From positions 186,001-250,000 of the forward strand of contig NZ_JACWMS010000001.1 in the NCBI RefSeq assembly GCF_014673215.1: a stretch of 64,000 nt of DNA. The letters run 5' to 3'. The first letter of the stretch is position 1. Each line of letters opens with the position of its first letter. The notes under the pieces are model-generated. The model was not told the origin of the DNA. It saw only the letters and a list, made by a program, of their open reading frames with translations, and searched no databases. Positions 27,053 to 37,963 of the stretch are shown here, piece after piece. The position numbers and the translations under genes were made by a program. Origin of the DNA: Gordonia hankookensis (lineage in GTDB: Bacteria > Actinomycetota > Actinomycetes > Mycobacteriales > Mycobacteriaceae).

Positions 27053-28209
27053 GTGCAACCGGCGGAAACGACGTCCCGTCGCAGGACGAGCTCGACCAGA
27101 TGAGCAAAGAAGAACTGGTCAAACTCGGTACCAATCTCGACGGCGTGGAGATCATCCACCGCGCCGAGCGGTTCCCCGAGCCGGGCACCGGCGTCGAGAA
27201 GCGTGCCGAGCGCCAGGTCGCCGCCTGGTTCACCCTGGCCGGCATCTCGGCTCTCGCCTGCTTCATCATCTTCATCTGGAATCACTGGGAGTTCGCACTC
27301 CCCGATTCGGTCGACTACTGGCGCTACACCCTCAACACCCCCCTGCTCGGCGTGACCTTCGGGCTGTCGGTGTTGTCGATCGGCGTCGGCATGGTGCTGT
27401 TCACCAAGAAGTTCATCCCGGCCGAGATCTCGGTCCAGGATCGCCACGACGGCGGCTCCTCCGAGGTCGACAAGAAGACGATCGGCGCCGAGTTCAACGA
27501 TTCGCTGACCACCTCGACGCTCCCGCGCCGCAAGATGATCATCGGGTCGGCCCTGTTCGGCCTGGGCGCCTTCGCTTTCACCGGGCTGGTCGCCGGTCTC
27601 GGCGGGATCATCAAGAACCCGTGGGCACAGGGCGACAAGGCTCCCCTGTGGCACACCGGGTGGTCGCCGATCTACAACCCGGCGAACGATCCGAACGAGA
27701 CGGTGTTCCTGCGGCGCGACACCGGCAACCCGTACCAGGTGGCCCTGGTTCGGCCCGAGGATCTCGACTCCGGCGGCATGGAGACCGTGTTCCCGTGGCG
27801 TGTCTCCGATGGCTACGGCGAGACCGAGGAATCCCGCCACAAGCTGGTCGAGGGCCTGCGGTACGTGAGCAATCCGGTGATGCTGATCCGCCTGCGCCCC
27901 GAGGACGCGGCCCGTGCGATCAAGCGCAAGGGCCAGGAGAGCTTCAACTACGGCGACTACTTCGCCTACACCAAGGTCTGCAGCCACCTCGGTTGCCCGA
28001 CCTCGCTCTTCGAGCAGCGGACCAACCGCATCCTCTGCCCCTGCCACCAGTCGCAGTTCGACGCCCTCGAGTACGCGAAGCCGGTCTTCGGTCCGGCCGC
28101 GCGCGCCCTGGCGCAGCTGCCGATCACGGTGAACAATCAGGGATACATGGTCGCCGCAGGCGACTACATCGAACCCGTCGGACCGGCATTCTGGGAGCGT
28201 AGATCATGA
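27049..28209 (+). CDS. qcrA: Rieske iron-sulfur protein of the bc1 complex
   Basis: 386 residues from ATG 27049, overlapping qcrC by 4 bases; the frame is open far upstream but only as a shadow of qcrC. Three membrane helices (about 60-80, 97-120 and 165-190), as in actinobacterial QcrA, contrast with the single helix of mitochondrial Rieske protein. The 2Fe-2S ligands are in [10 protein letters not shown] and CPCHQSQF near residues 310-335, followed by [12 protein letters not shown]. It oxidises menaquinol at the outer face. Its TGA overlaps the qcrB ATG. Confidence 0.96.
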   Translation: MSATGGNDVPSQDELDQMSKEELVKLGTNLDGVEIIHRAERFPEPGTGVEKRAERQVAAWFTLAGISALACFIIFIWNHWEFALPDSVDYWRYTLNTPLLGVTFGLSVLSIGVGMVLFTKKFIPAEISVQDRHDGGSSEVDKKTIGAEFNDSLTTSTLPRRKMIIGSALFGLGAFAFTGLVAGLGGIIKNPWAQGDKAPLWHTGWSPIYNPANDPNETVFLRRDTGNPYQVALVRPEDLDSGGMETVFPWRVSDGYGETEESRHKLVEGLRYVSNPVMLIRLRPEDAARAIKRKGQESFNYGDYFAYTKVCSHLGCPTSLFEQRTNRILCPCHQSQFDALEYAKPVFGPAARALAQLPITVNNQGYMVAAGDYIEPVGPAFWERRS

Positions 28210-29825
28210 CCATCGCCGACCGTCTCGCGACGCAGGCCGAAGAGGTCGACTCGCGCTACCACCTGTCGCCGGGTATCCGCCGTCAGATCAACAAGGTGTT
28301 TCCCACCCACTGGTCGTTCCTGCTGGGTGAGATCGCGCTCTACAGCTTCATCATCCTGCTGATCTCCGGTGTCTACCTCACCCTGTTCTTCGACCCGTCG
28401 ATGCAGGAGGTCGTCTACGACGGCGCCTATCAGCCGCTCAACGGCGTGATGATGACCCGGGCGTACGAGACCACCCTGAACATCTCGTTCGAGGTACGCG
28501 GCGGCCTGTTCGTGCGGCAGATCCACCACTGGGCGGCACTGCTGTTCGCCGCGTCGATCATCGTGCACATGGCCCGCATCTTCTTCACCGGCGCATTCCG
28601 CCGACCGCGTGAGGCCAACTGGATCATCGGCTGCCTGCTGCTGATCCTGGCGATGTTCGAGGGTTTCTTCGGATACTCGCTCCCCGACGACCTGCTCTCG
28701 GGTACCGGCGTCCGCGCCGCGATGAGCGGCATCGTCCTCGGCATCCCGTTGGTCGGCACCTGGATTCACTGGGCGCTCTTCGGCGGGCAGTTCCCGGGCG
28801 ACATCATCATCCCGCGTCTTTATGTGATGCATGTGCTGCTCTTCCCGGGAATCATCCTGGCCTTGATCGGTGCCCACCTGGCACTGGTCTGGTATCAGAA
28901 GCACACCCAGTTCCCCGGCCCGGGTCGCACCGAGAAGAACGTCGTCGGCGTTCGCATCCTGCCCGTGTTCGCGGTCAAGTCGGGCGCCTTCTTCGCCATC
29001 ACCACCGGCGTGCTGGCGATGATGGCAGGCATCTTCCAGATCAACCCGGTCTGGGTGCTCGGCCCGTACAACCCGGCACACGTCTCGGCCGGCTCTCAGC
29101 CCGATATCTACATGATGTGGACAGACGGCCTGGCGAGACTCATGCCCGCCTGGGAGTTGTACCTGGGCAACTACACGGTGCCGGCGATCTTCTGGGTGGT
29201 CGTGATCATCACGATCATGTTCGGGCTGATGTTCTCGTACCCCTGGATCGAGAAACGGCTGACCGGTGACGACGCGCATCACAACCTGCTGCAGCGTCCG
29301 CGTGACGTCCCGGTGCGCACCGCGATCGGTGCCATGGCGCTGTCGTTCTACATCATCCTGACGCTGTCCTGTATGAACGACATCATCGCGCTCAAGTTCC
29401 ACATCTCGCTCAACGCGACGACGTGGATGGGACGTATCGGGCTGATCGTCGTACCGCCGATCGCGTACTTCATCGCCTATCGCTGGGCACTCGCACTGCA
29501 GCGCAGCGACCGCGAGGTGCTGGCCCACGGTATCGAGACCGGCATCATCAAGCGCCTGCCGCAGGGTGAGTACATCGAGTTGCATCAGCCGCTCGGCCCG
29601 GTCGACGACCACGGCCATCCGATCCCGCTCCCCTACGAGGGCGCGGCGCTCCCGAAGCGGATGAACAAACTGGGTTCCGCGGGCGCACCCGGCACCGGAT
29701 CGATCCTCCTCGAGGATCCGCCGGAGCAGCAGGCGCGCAACGTGGAGCGCGAGCACGAAACGGAGAAGGCCGAGAAGCAGGCTCTGCGCGAGCTTCAGGC
29801 CAAGGGCGGCGACGCTCTGGACTGA
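28206..29825 (+). CDS. qcrB: Cytochrome b subunit of the bc1 complex
   Basis: 539 residues, longer than mitochondrial cytochrome b because of the actinobacterial C-terminal extension (about 435-539, charged, ending [17 protein letters not shown]). Heme-ligand histidines are in [23 protein letters not shown] and the later [21 protein letters not shown]. It carries both quinone sites; M. tuberculosis QcrB is the target of telacebec (Q203). Last gene of the operon, followed 24 bases on by a strong hairpin. Confidence 0.96.
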   Translation: MTIADRLATQAEEVDSRYHLSPGIRRQINKVFPTHWSFLLGEIALYSFIILLISGVYLTLFFDPSMQEVVYDGAYQPLNGVMMTRAYETTLNISFEVRGGLFVRQIHHWAALLFAASIIVHMARIFFTGAFRRPREANWIIGCLLLILAMFEGFFGYSLPDDLLSGTGVRAAMSGIVLGIPLVGTWIHWALFGGQFPGDIIIPRLYVMHVLLFPGIILALIGAHLALVWYQKHTQFPGPGRTEKNVVGVRILPVFAVKSGAFFAITTGVLAMMAGIFQINPVWVLGPYNPAHVSAGSQPDIYMMWTDGLARLMPAWELYLGNYTVPAIFWVVVIITIMFGLMFSYPWIEKRLTGDDAHHNLLQRPRDVPVRTAIGAMALSFYIILTLSCMNDIIALKFHISLNATTWMGRIGLIVVPPIAYFIAYRWALALQRSDREVLAHGIETGIIKRLPQGEYIELHQPLGPVDDHGHPIPLPYEGAALPKRMNKLGSAGAPGTGSILLEDPPEQQARNVEREHETEKAEKQALRELQAKGGDALD

Positions 29826-29849
29826 TCGGCTCAGGCCTCACCGGACCAC

Positions 29850-29887
29850 GAATCGGCCGCCGTCGCGATTGCGACGGCGGCCGATTC
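29850..29887 (+). terminator. Hairpin terminator after qcrB
   Basis: Perfect 17-bp inverted repeat (arms 29850-29866 and 29871-29887) around a GATT loop, 24 bases after the qcrB stop. It separates the respiratory operon from the PAP2-kinase gene, whose start lies just beyond it. Confidence 0.8.
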
Positions 29888-29928
29888 GTCTGTGCAGGGA
29901 CGCTCGCCCCGACATGACTAGGATCGAG

Positions 29929-31452
29929 ATGATGAGATCACCTCGACGATCACGACAGCCATCCCGATTCCGCTGGGACTCTTCGGGTTTACGACAGATC
30001 ACCCGAGGCCTCGGAACCCTCGACGCAGAGATCTTCGAGACCGTCGCACGATCGGACTCCCCTGCCCTGGACGCCACGATGCGCCCACTGTCGCGGGCGG
30101 CGGACCACTCCACACTGTGGTTCGCCATCGCAGGCGGATTGGCGCTGAGCGGCCGCCCGACCGCTCAGCGTGCGGCCGCCCGCGGTGTCGCCACCCTCGC
30201 GGTCACCAGCCTGGTCACCAATCAGGTCGCCAAGCGGATCCGCAACCGGCCACGACCGACACCGACCACTGTCCCCATCGAGCGGCGCGGGCGTCGGCTA
30301 CCCACATCGAACTCGCTGCCCTCCGGTCACTCCGCGAGTGCGGCAGCGTTCGCGCTCGGGACAGGCATCGAGAACGGTCCGACGGGCCTCGTGCTCGGCG
30401 GCCTCGCCGGACTGGTCGGACTGTCACGGGTGGCCACGGGTGCCCACTACCCCGGCGATGTCCTGGCCGGATTCGGGATCGGCGCGTCCATCGCAGTCAT
30501 CGGCGCCCGCCTCGTCCCACCCATCGCCGAGCACAGCGTCGCCGTACCGCCGGCCAGTCGTGACCTCGCTCCCCCTCGGCCGCGCGGCGGCGGTGTGGTG
30601 GCGGTGGTGAACCCGTCGTCGGGGTCGGGTGACGGCAGGGGGGTCATCGACACGCTGCGCACCGAGCTCCCCGATGCGGAGATCATCGAGCTCGGCCCCG
30701 ACGACGACGTCGAGTCCCTGCTTCGCGAGGCCGCCGGTCGCGCGGAGGTCCTCGCCGTCGGCGGGGGTGACGGCACCGTGGCGGCCGCGGCACGGGTCGG
30801 CCTGGACTCCGGATTGCCCCTCGCTGTGTTCCCGGGTGGCACCTACAACCATTTCGCCAAGGACCTCGGCGTCACGACGGTCGCGGACACCGTCGCTTCG
30901 CTCGCGGCCGGCGACGTCATGCGGGTCGATGTGGCGCTGCTCAACGACGACCACGTCATCCTGAACACCGCGAGCATCGGGGCGTATCCGCATTTCGTGC
31001 GCACCCGCAGCCGACTGCAACACCGGTGGAGTCGCCCGTTCGCGACGGCGGTCGCCCTCGCGGCGACGGTGCGGCGGACACGTCCGGTGCGCATCCGCGT
31101 CGACGGCACGGTGATCGAGACGTCACTGTTCTTACTGGGCAACTCGCTGTATCAGCCGTCCGGCTTCGCACCATCGCGGCGGGTACGACTCGACGACGGT
31201 CTGCTCGACGTCCGCATCCTCGAGGTCGGGCATCGATTCGCGGGCATCCGACTTCTCGGGTCGCTGGTGGCCGGCCGTCTCGAGCGCTCCCCGCTCTTCC
31301 ACGAGATGCAGGTACCCGAGTTCTCGTTCTCCGCGGTCGACGGCCCGGTCGTCGTCGCTCACGACGGCGAGGTCGGTGAGTCGTACCAGGACGCCACCTT
31401 CCGGGTCGCGTACCGGGCCCTGCCCGTCTACGCTCCGCGCCGACGCGACTGA
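29929..31452 (+). CDS. Bifunctional PAP2 phosphatase / diacylglycerol-kinase-like lipid kinase
   Basis: About 507 residues. Start ATG 29929 (or 29932) has AGGATCGAG just upstream; earlier in-frame starts lie in the qcrB terminator. N-terminal PAP2 domain: KRIRNRPRP, PSGHSAS and SRVATGAHYPGD, the three phosphatase motifs with catalytic His. From about residue 215 comes a DAGK catalytic domain: VAVVNPSSGSG, then VLAVGGGDGTVAAAA (GGDG nucleotide motif) and FPGGTYNHFAKDLG. Fusing a lipid phosphatase with a lipid kinase in one chain suggests interconversion or channeling of phosphatidic acid-type or polyprenyl lipids at the membrane. Substrates are unknown. It is convergent with ctaF. Confidence 0.85.
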   Translation: MMRSPRRSRQPSRFRWDSSGLRQITRGLGTLDAEIFETVARSDSPALDATMRPLSRAADHSTLWFAIAGGLALSGRPTAQRAAARGVATLAVTSLVTNQVAKRIRNRPRPTPTTVPIERRGRRLPTSNSLPSGHSASAAAFALGTGIENGPTGLVLGGLAGLVGLSRVATGAHYPGDVLAGFGIGASIAVIGARLVPPIAEHSVAVPPASRDLAPPRPRGGGVVAVVNPSSGSGDGRGVIDTLRTELPDAEIIELGPDDDVESLLREAAGRAEVLAVGGGDGTVAAAARVGLDSGLPLAVFPGGTYNHFAKDLGVTTVADTVASLAAGDVMRVDVALLNDDHVILNTASIGAYPHFVRTRSRLQHRWSRPFATAVALAATVRRTRPVRIRVDGTVIETSLFLLGNSLYQPSGFAPSRRVRLDDGLLDVRILEVGHRFAGIRLLGSLVAGRLERSPLFHEMQVPEFSFSAVDGPVVVAHDGEVGESYQDATFRVAYRALPVYAPRRRD

Positions 31453-31497
31453 CTCACCCAGGGAATCGGGCGGCAGAACTGCACCCGGGCCCCCACG

Positions 31498-31538
31498 GCA
31501 ATCGGCCACATCCCCCGCCGGAGGATGTGGCCGATTGC
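31498..31538. terminator. Bidirectional hairpin between convergent genes
   Basis: Perfect 16-bp inverted repeat (arms 31498-31513 and 31523-31538) with a 9-base loop, between the PAP2-kinase stop (plus) and the ctaF stop (minus), 15 bases away. Confidence 0.8.
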
Positions 31539-31553
31539 TCTTGAGCAGTGGTG

Positions 31554-31970
31554 TCAGTGCTTCTCGGGACCGACGTGGTACTCGAACACGAGACCTGCAG
31601 CGGTGCCGATGATCACGACGGCGGCGAAGATGGCGAACCAGAAGTTGCCCGTCGCGAATCCGATGGCGAACATCGCAGCGCCGGATGCCAGCAGGATCGG
31701 CCACCAGGAGTGCGGGCTGAAGAAGCCGAGTTCTCCTGCGCCGTCCTCGATCTCGGCATCCTCATAGTCCTCGGGACGGATCTCGACGCGGCGGGCGACG
31801 AACCTGAAATACGTTCCTGCGATCAGCGTCAGACCACCGGTGAAGAACAACGCGGTCACACCGGCCCACTCCACGCCCTTGCTGGAGAAAGCCGTGCAGA
31901 TCGTGTAAGCGATGCCGGCGATGAAGAAGAATCCGGTCAGCAGTTCGAAGATCCTGGCTTCGATTTTCAT
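31554..31970 (-). CDS. ctaF: Cytochrome c oxidase subunit IV (actinobacterial type)
   Basis: 138 residues with four membrane segments in two pairs (about 8-28, 35-55, 85-105, 108-130); the start [25 protein letters not shown] is characteristic of actinobacterial CtaF. It is a structural subunit of the aa3 oxidase. Its ATG overlaps the ctaC stop by 4 bases (ATGA). Same gene order as M. tuberculosis Rv2200c-Rv2199c; no mmpS3-like gene is present between ctaF and qcrB. Confidence 0.94.
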   Translation of the reverse strand: MKIEARIFELLTGFFFIAGIAYTICTAFSSKGVEWAGVTALFFTGGLTLIAGTYFRFVARRVEIRPEDYEDAEIEDGAGELGFFSPHSWWPILLASGAAMFAIGFATGNFWFAIFAAVVIIGTAAGLVFEYHVGPEKH

Positions 31971-33100
31971 CCGTTGGCTCCCACTGTGCAGCCCTGCAGG
32001 GACGTGTTGGAGGCGTCACCGAGTTCCTTCGGGGTGTCCCCGTTGGTCGCGCGACGCGTGTTGAACGGAACGGTCGTGACCGACTTGGGTACCTCGCAGA
32101 TCGACTCGAGGGCCTGAGCGTTGGTCGCGGTCGGATTCTGCTCGCGATAGCGGATGTAGGAGTCGAACTTCTGCGGACTGACCGCGCGGACCTCGAAGTT
32201 CATCATCGAGTGATAGGTACCGCACATCTCGGCGCACCGACCCACGAAGGCACCGGAGCGATCGATGCTCTGGATCTGGAAGACGCTGTCACTGTGGTTC
32301 TGCTTGGGGAACGGCATGACGTCCCGCTTGAAGAGGAACTCCGGCACCCAGAACGAGTGGATGACGTCGGCCGATGCGATCTCGAACTCGATGCGCTTGC
32401 CGGTCGGCAGGACCAGGATCGGGATCTCCGTCGACGAACCGACGGTCTCGATCTTGTTGAACTTCAGGTAATCGCGGATGTCGTCGTCGCGGCCGCCTGC
32501 CGGTCCCAGGATCGGATGCTCTTCACCGTGCTCGGTCCGCACGTTGCGGCTCTGCAGTTCGAAGGGGCTCGCCGCGCGTTCGAAACCGTTGTACGTGTTG
32601 CCGTCGGTGAAGGTGACGTCGCGATAGCCGAACTTCCAGTTCCACTGGAATGCCGTGACGTCGACGATGACCTTCGGATCGGAGGTCTTCTTCTCGACAT
32701 CGTTCTGGACGACGACGGTGAAGTAGAAGAGCACCGCGATGATGACGAACGGAACGGCCGTGTAGCCGAGCTCGAGCGGCACGTTGTAGGCCGTCTGACG
32801 GGGGAACTCGTCCTTGCCGGCCTTGTGCCGGTGGAAGGTGATGGTCCAGAAGATCAGACCCCAGACGATGATGCCCATGACGAGCGCGGCGATGACCGAC
32901 CAGGTCCACAGATCGCCCATCTTCTTGGCCTCGGGGGTGATACCCGCCGGCCAACCGAATCGCATCGCGGTTCGGGCATCACAGCCCGACATGAGCAGCG
33001 CACCGATACCGAGTGCGACGACTGCCCCGATCTGCTTGATCGTTCGCGATGCGGATCGGGCTTGTTTCGCCCGCGGCCGTCCACCGTGTGCCAATTTCAC
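31967..33100 (-). CDS. ctaC: Cytochrome c oxidase subunit II (lipoprotein)
   Basis: 377 residues from GTG 33100 (GGGAAGG just upstream; the frame extends further). N-terminus: basic, hydrophobic, with lipobox LMSGC, so it is probably lipidated. Two membrane helices follow (about 66-88 and 113-135), then the CuA cupredoxin domain. CuA ligands are visible in [12 protein letters not shown], with the other His in [10 protein letters not shown]'s preceding VIHS. A stretch after the first beta strands (about 165-215) is larger than in mitochondrial subunit II, as usual in actinobacteria where it contacts QcrC. Divergent from asnB. Confidence 0.94.
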   Translation of the reverse strand: MKLAHGGRPRAKQARSASRTIKQIGAVVALGIGALLMSGCDARTAMRFGWPAGITPEAKKMGDLWTWSVIAALVMGIIVWGLIFWTITFHRHKAGKDEFPRQTAYNVPLELGYTAVPFVIIAVLFYFTVVVQNDVEKKTSDPKVIVDVTAFQWNWKFGYRDVTFTDGNTYNGFERAASPFELQSRNVRTEHGEEHPILGPAGGRDDDIRDYLKFNKIETVGSSTEIPILVLPTGKRIEFEIASADVIHSFWVPEFLFKRDVMPFPKQNHSDSVFQIQSIDRSGAFVGRCAEMCGTYHSMMNFEVRAVSPQKFDSYIRYREQNPTATNAQALESICEVPKSVTTVPFNTRRATNGDTPKELGDASNTSLQGCTVGANG

Positions 33101-33380
33101 GCCTTCCCGCTCGCTCGGTTCCGGCACTTCGTGCCGCCCGAGTTGCCATGCCACATGACCCGCACAGGGCTGCCCTCGCCTGCACCGGGAGTGCTCACAC
33201 CCGGCACTACAGCGATTCTCGCACCTAGTACTACGCAGCGTAGACCAACACGGCGAACCTTTCGTGATTGGGGTTTACCTTCGTGCGTCGAGACCGCCCG
33301 CGCGCGTTGTCATCACCGGTTCTCAGGCATACTCGACGCGTCGGGAGCACGTGTAGTCGTCGATAAGTGAGGCCTTTCTG

Positions 33381-35306
33381 GTGTGTGGTTTGCTCGGTCT
33401 GTTGACCTCGGACGGATCGGCGGCCGACGCCGTCGACCTGGTGTCCACCGCATCCCACTGCATGCGCCATCGCGGCCCCGACGAACCGGGCACCTGGCAC
33501 GACGACGATCTGGTGCTGGGATTCAACCGACTGTCGATCATCGACATCGAGCACTCGCACCAGCCGCTGCGGTGGGGTCCCCCGGAACAGCCGGATCGGT
33601 ACGCGATGGTGTTCAACGGTGAGATCTACAACTATCTGGAGATCCGCGAGGAGTTGCGACGGGACTCCGACGCCCGATTCGCCACCGAGGGCGACGGCGA
33701 GGCCATCGTCGCGGCATTCCACCACTGGGGGCCCGACTCGGTGCGCCGATTGCGCGGCATGTTCGCCTTCGCCATCTGGGACACCGTCGAGAAGTCGTTG
33801 TTCCTGGCCCGCGACCCCTTCGGCATCAAGCCGATGTTCATCGCGACCGGACCGGGCGGGACCGCCTTCGGCAGTGAGAAGAAGAGCCTGCTCGAACTGA
33901 TCGGCCGGCTCGGCCTCGGAGACGAACTCGACCCGCGCGCCATCGAGCACTACACGGTGCTGCAGTACGTGCCCGAGCCGGAGACCCTGCACGCGGCCGT
34001 CCGCCGGTTGGAGTCCGGCTGCCACGCGACACTGCGTGCGGGACAGGCGCCGCAGGTGCAGCGCTATTTCACACCCCGGTTCGGAGTGCGCCCGGTCACC
34101 GACGCGACCCGCCAGAAACGCTACGACGAGATCGCCGACGTGTTGTCGGACTCGGTGGCCAAGCACATGCGTGCCGACGTCACGGTCGGATCGTTCTTGT
34201 CCGGCGGCATCGACTCGACGGCGATCGCTGCGCTGGCCATCCGGCACAATCCCGATCTCATCACCTTCACCACCGGCTTCGAGCGGCAGGGATATTCCGA
34301 GGTCGACGTCGCCGTCGAGTCTGCCGAGGCGATCGGCGCGCGCCACATCGTCAAGGTGGTGAGCCCGCGCGAGTTCATCGACGCGATCCCCGAGATCGTC
34401 TGGTACCTGGACGATCCGGTGGCTGATCCGGCGCTGGTCCCGCTCTACTTCGTGGCGGCCGAGGCCCGCAAGCACGTGAAGGTGGTGCTCTCCGGCGAGG
34501 GCGCCGACGAACTGTTCGGCGGATACACCATCTACAAGGAACCGCTGTCACTGGGCGCCTTCGACCGTTTGCCTGCGGCGTTGCGCCGCATCGCAGGACG
34601 GGTCTCTGACCGCATCCCCGAGGGCACGCGCGGCAAGAGCCTGCTGCATCGGGGATCGTTGACGCTCGAGGAGCGCTACTACGGCAATGCGCGGAGCTTC
34701 GACGATGCGCGGTTGCGTGCCGTGCTGCGCGATTACCGGCCAGAGTGGACGCACACCGACGTCACTGCGCCGATCTATGCGATGTCCGAGGGGTTGGACC
34801 CCGTCGCGAGGATGCAGCACATCGATCTGTTCACCTGGCTGCGCGGCGACATCCTGGTCAAGGCCGACAAGATGACGATGGCCAACTCACTGGAACTACG
34901 CGTCCCGTTCCTCGACCCCGAGGTCTTCCGGATCGCGGAGACACTGCCATTCGACGAGAAGATCTCGCATGGCACCACCAAGTATGCGCTGCGTCAGGCC
35001 CTCGAACAGATCGTCCCGGCCCACGTCCTGCACCGCAAGAAGCTCGGCTTCCCGGTGCCGATCCGACATTGGCTGGCCGGCACCGAGATGTACGACTGGG
35101 CGCACGAGACGATCGAGCACTCACAGACCGATCACATCCTGAACAAGGAAGCGGTCGTCGCGATGCTCAACGAACACCGCGACGGCGTCGTCGACAACAG
35201 CCGACGCCTGTGGACGCTGCTGATGTTCATGGTGTGGCACGGGATCTTCGTCGAGAAGTCGATAGCGCCCGCCATCACCGACCACCACTACCCCGTCCGG
35301 CTGTAG
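33381..35306 (+). CDS. asnB: Glutamine-dependent asparagine synthetase-type amidotransferase (AsnB/LtsA)
   Basis: 641 residues. The GTG start is followed at once by Cys 2 (CGLLGLLTS), the nucleophile of class II glutaminase domains. RHRGPDEPGTW and the NGEIYNY segment complete that domain. The synthetase half has SFLSGGIDSTAIAAL (SGGxDS pyrophosphate loop, about 271) and SGEGADELFGGY. At this locus in corynebacteria the homologue LtsA, and AsnB in mycobacteria, amidate meso-diaminopimelate in peptidoglycan and so affect lysozyme and antibiotic tolerance; this may be its main role, with asparagine synthesis the other option. It stands alone, ending before a bidirectional hairpin. Confidence 0.92.
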   Translation: MCGLLGLLTSDGSAADAVDLVSTASHCMRHRGPDEPGTWHDDDLVLGFNRLSIIDIEHSHQPLRWGPPEQPDRYAMVFNGEIYNYLEIREELRRDSDARFATEGDGEAIVAAFHHWGPDSVRRLRGMFAFAIWDTVEKSLFLARDPFGIKPMFIATGPGGTAFGSEKKSLLELIGRLGLGDELDPRAIEHYTVLQYVPEPETLHAAVRRLESGCHATLRAGQAPQVQRYFTPRFGVRPVTDATRQKRYDEIADVLSDSVAKHMRADVTVGSFLSGGIDSTAIAALAIRHNPDLITFTTGFERQGYSEVDVAVESAEAIGARHIVKVVSPREFIDAIPEIVWYLDDPVADPALVPLYFVAAEARKHVKVVLSGEGADELFGGYTIYKEPLSLGAFDRLPAALRRIAGRVSDRIPEGTRGKSLLHRGSLTLEERYYGNARSFDDARLRAVLRDYRPEWTHTDVTAPIYAMSEGLDPVARMQHIDLFTWLRGDILVKADKMTMANSLELRVPFLDPEVFRIAETLPFDEKISHGTTKYALRQALEQIVPAHVLHRKKLGFPVPIRHWLAGTEMYDWAHETIEHSQTDHILNKEAVVAMLNEHRDGVVDNSRRLWTLLMFMVWHGIFVEKSIAPAITDHHYPVRL

Positions 35307-35364
35307 CCTCCCGCCGACCTGTCTCCGAACGCCACACGGCAGCCGCAAGGCGCTCGGCGTGAGA

Positions 35365-35393
35365 GCCCGCTCGGCGCGTGACGCCGGGCGGGC
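35365..35393. terminator. Bidirectional hairpin after asnB and adoK
   Basis: A 12-bp stem with one G-T pair (arms 35365-35376 and 35382-35393) and loop CGTGA lies between the asnB stop and the convergent adenosine kinase stop. Confidence 0.6.
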
Positions 35394-35402
35394 GTCGTGG
35401 AT

Positions 35403-36472
<1,070 letters not shown>

Positions 36473-36493
36473 AGGATCGAAAGGAGTCTGGAC

Positions 36494-36856
36494 TCAGTTG
36501 AACGAGTCGCCGCAGGCACAGCTGCCGGTGGCGTTCGGGTTGTCGATGGTGAAACCCTGCTTCTCGATCGTGTCGACGAAGTCGATGGTCGCGCCGCCGA
36601 CGTAAGGTGCGCTCATACGGTCCACTGCGAGCGTGACGCCGCCGAAATCGTCGGTGAGGTCACCGTCGAGGCTGCGATCGTCGAAGAACAACTGATAACG
36701 CAGGCCCGCGCAACCACCGGGCTGAACGGCGATCCGCAGTGACAGGTCATCGCGGCCCTCCTGGTCGAGCAGCGCCTTCGCTTTGGTGGCAGCCGCGTCG
36801 GACAGAATGACACCGGTCGTGGTGGTGGCGGTTCCGGATTCGTTCTGAACGGTCAT
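36494..36856 (-). CDS. erpA: Iron-sulfur cluster insertion protein ErpA (HesB/IscA type)
   Basis: 120 residues from ATG 36856 (AGGAG five bases upstream). A-type carrier with its three conserved cysteines in PGGCAGLRYQL and SCACGDSF at the C-terminus. It binds and hands over Fe-S clusters in the cytosol. The M. tuberculosis counterpart is Rv2204c at the same place. Nearby Fe-S clients in the window include QcrA and LipA. Monocistronic by spacing: 151 bases to rarD upstream, terminator downstream. Confidence 0.93.
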   Translation of the reverse strand: MTVQNESGTATTTTGVILSDAAATKAKALLDQEGRDDLSLRIAVQPGGCAGLRYQLFFDDRSLDGDLTDDFGGVTLAVDRMSAPYVGGATIDFVDTIEKQGFTIDNPNATGSCACGDSFN

Positions 36857-37006
36857 CGATGCTCCTGTGTGTCTCGGGTCGGGGTCTCCTCGGGCGGCCG
36901 TGTCCACAGACCGGCGGCACGCCGATTCGGCCACGTGCTCACCACAACGGTACCCCGTCCCCGTCTATTCCTGCCGATCCGCGCGCAGACCCGACACCTG
37001 ACGCGA

Positions 37007-37957
37007 TCACTCTGTGACGCCGGCGGCGATCTCGGTCCGCCGCACACCGCGCCGCGTTCGCGCGACGATCACCGAATCCAGCGTGAACACGACGAGCGCC
37101 AGCCAGACGATCGCGAACCCGATCCAGCGTTCCGGCGGCATCGGTTCGTCGAGCACCCACACACCGATGATCAGCTGCATCGTGGGCGTGATGAACTGCG
37201 CGATCCCGAGAACGGTCAGGCGGACGCGCCGGGCCCCGGCGGCGAACAGCATCAGCGGCGCAGCGGTGACCACGCCTGCCAGGGCGAGCAGTACCGCATG
37301 TCCGGGGCCCGCGGAACCCATCGTCAGACCGGTGGTCAGGCCGACGACGACCAACTGGCCCACCGCGAGCGGCGCCAGCCACAGCGATTCCAGCGTCAAT
37401 CCACTCGTCACGTCCACCGACGGCCCGATGTGCTTCTTGACCAGTCCGTACAGCCCGAAGGAGAACGCCACACCGAGCGCCAGCCACGGGAACGACCCGT
37501 AACCCACGACGATCACCAGCGTCGCCGACACGGCCAGCCCCACGGCGAGCCATTGCATGGGCCGCAGCCGCTCGCGCAACACGATGACCCCGAGCAAGAC
37601 CGTGACGATCGGGTTGATGAAGTATCCGAGACTCATCTCGATCACGTGCCCGGTGAGGGTGGCGATCAAGAAGATCTGCCAGTTGAGGTAGATCAGCAGG
37701 CCCGCCACCGCGGTCCAGACCACCAGGCGCCGATCGGCCATGACCGCCCGCAGCCGCGGCCAACCGCCGATGACCGGGACCAGCACCGCGTAGAACACCA
37801 GGGATAGCAGAATCCGCCAGGCCACCACCTCCCACGGGCCTGTCGGCTCCAGCAGCAAGAAGTAGAGCGGCAGGAACCCCCACAGTGCGTAGGCGCCGAC
37901 GGCGAATGCCGCGCCGGACAGCCCCACAGGGCGAAGTCCGCCCTCCTGCCCGATCAC
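37007..37957 (-). CDS. rarD: RarD-like EamA/DMT-family transporter
   Basis: 316 residues with ten membrane helices in two EamA repeats. The RarD subgroup pattern is clear: GAYALWGFLPLYF at the N-terminus, WRILLSLVF, LNWQIFLIAT, SLGYFINPIVTVLLGVIVLRERL and SFGLYGLVKKHIG. Some relatives are named chloramphenicol-sensitive proteins but the physiological substrate is not known. It overlaps nothing and starts 7 bases after the upstream glycerate kinase stop, so the two are probably co-transcribed. Not present at this place in M. tuberculosis. Confidence 0.85.
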   Translation of the reverse strand: MIGQEGGLRPVGLSGAAFAVGAYALWGFLPLYFLLLEPTGPWEVVAWRILLSLVFYAVLVPVIGGWPRLRAVMADRRLVVWTAVAGLLIYLNWQIFLIATLTGHVIEMSLGYFINPIVTVLLGVIVLRERLRPMQWLAVGLAVSATLVIVVGYGSFPWLALGVAFSFGLYGLVKKHIGPSVDVTSGLTLESLWLAPLAVGQLVVVGLTTGLTMGSAGPGHAVLLALAGVVTAAPLMLFAAGARRVRLTVLGIAQFITPTMQLIIGVWVLDEPMPPERWIGFAIVWLALVVFTLDSVIVARTRRGVRRTEIAAGVTE

Positions 37958-37963
37958 CGACCG

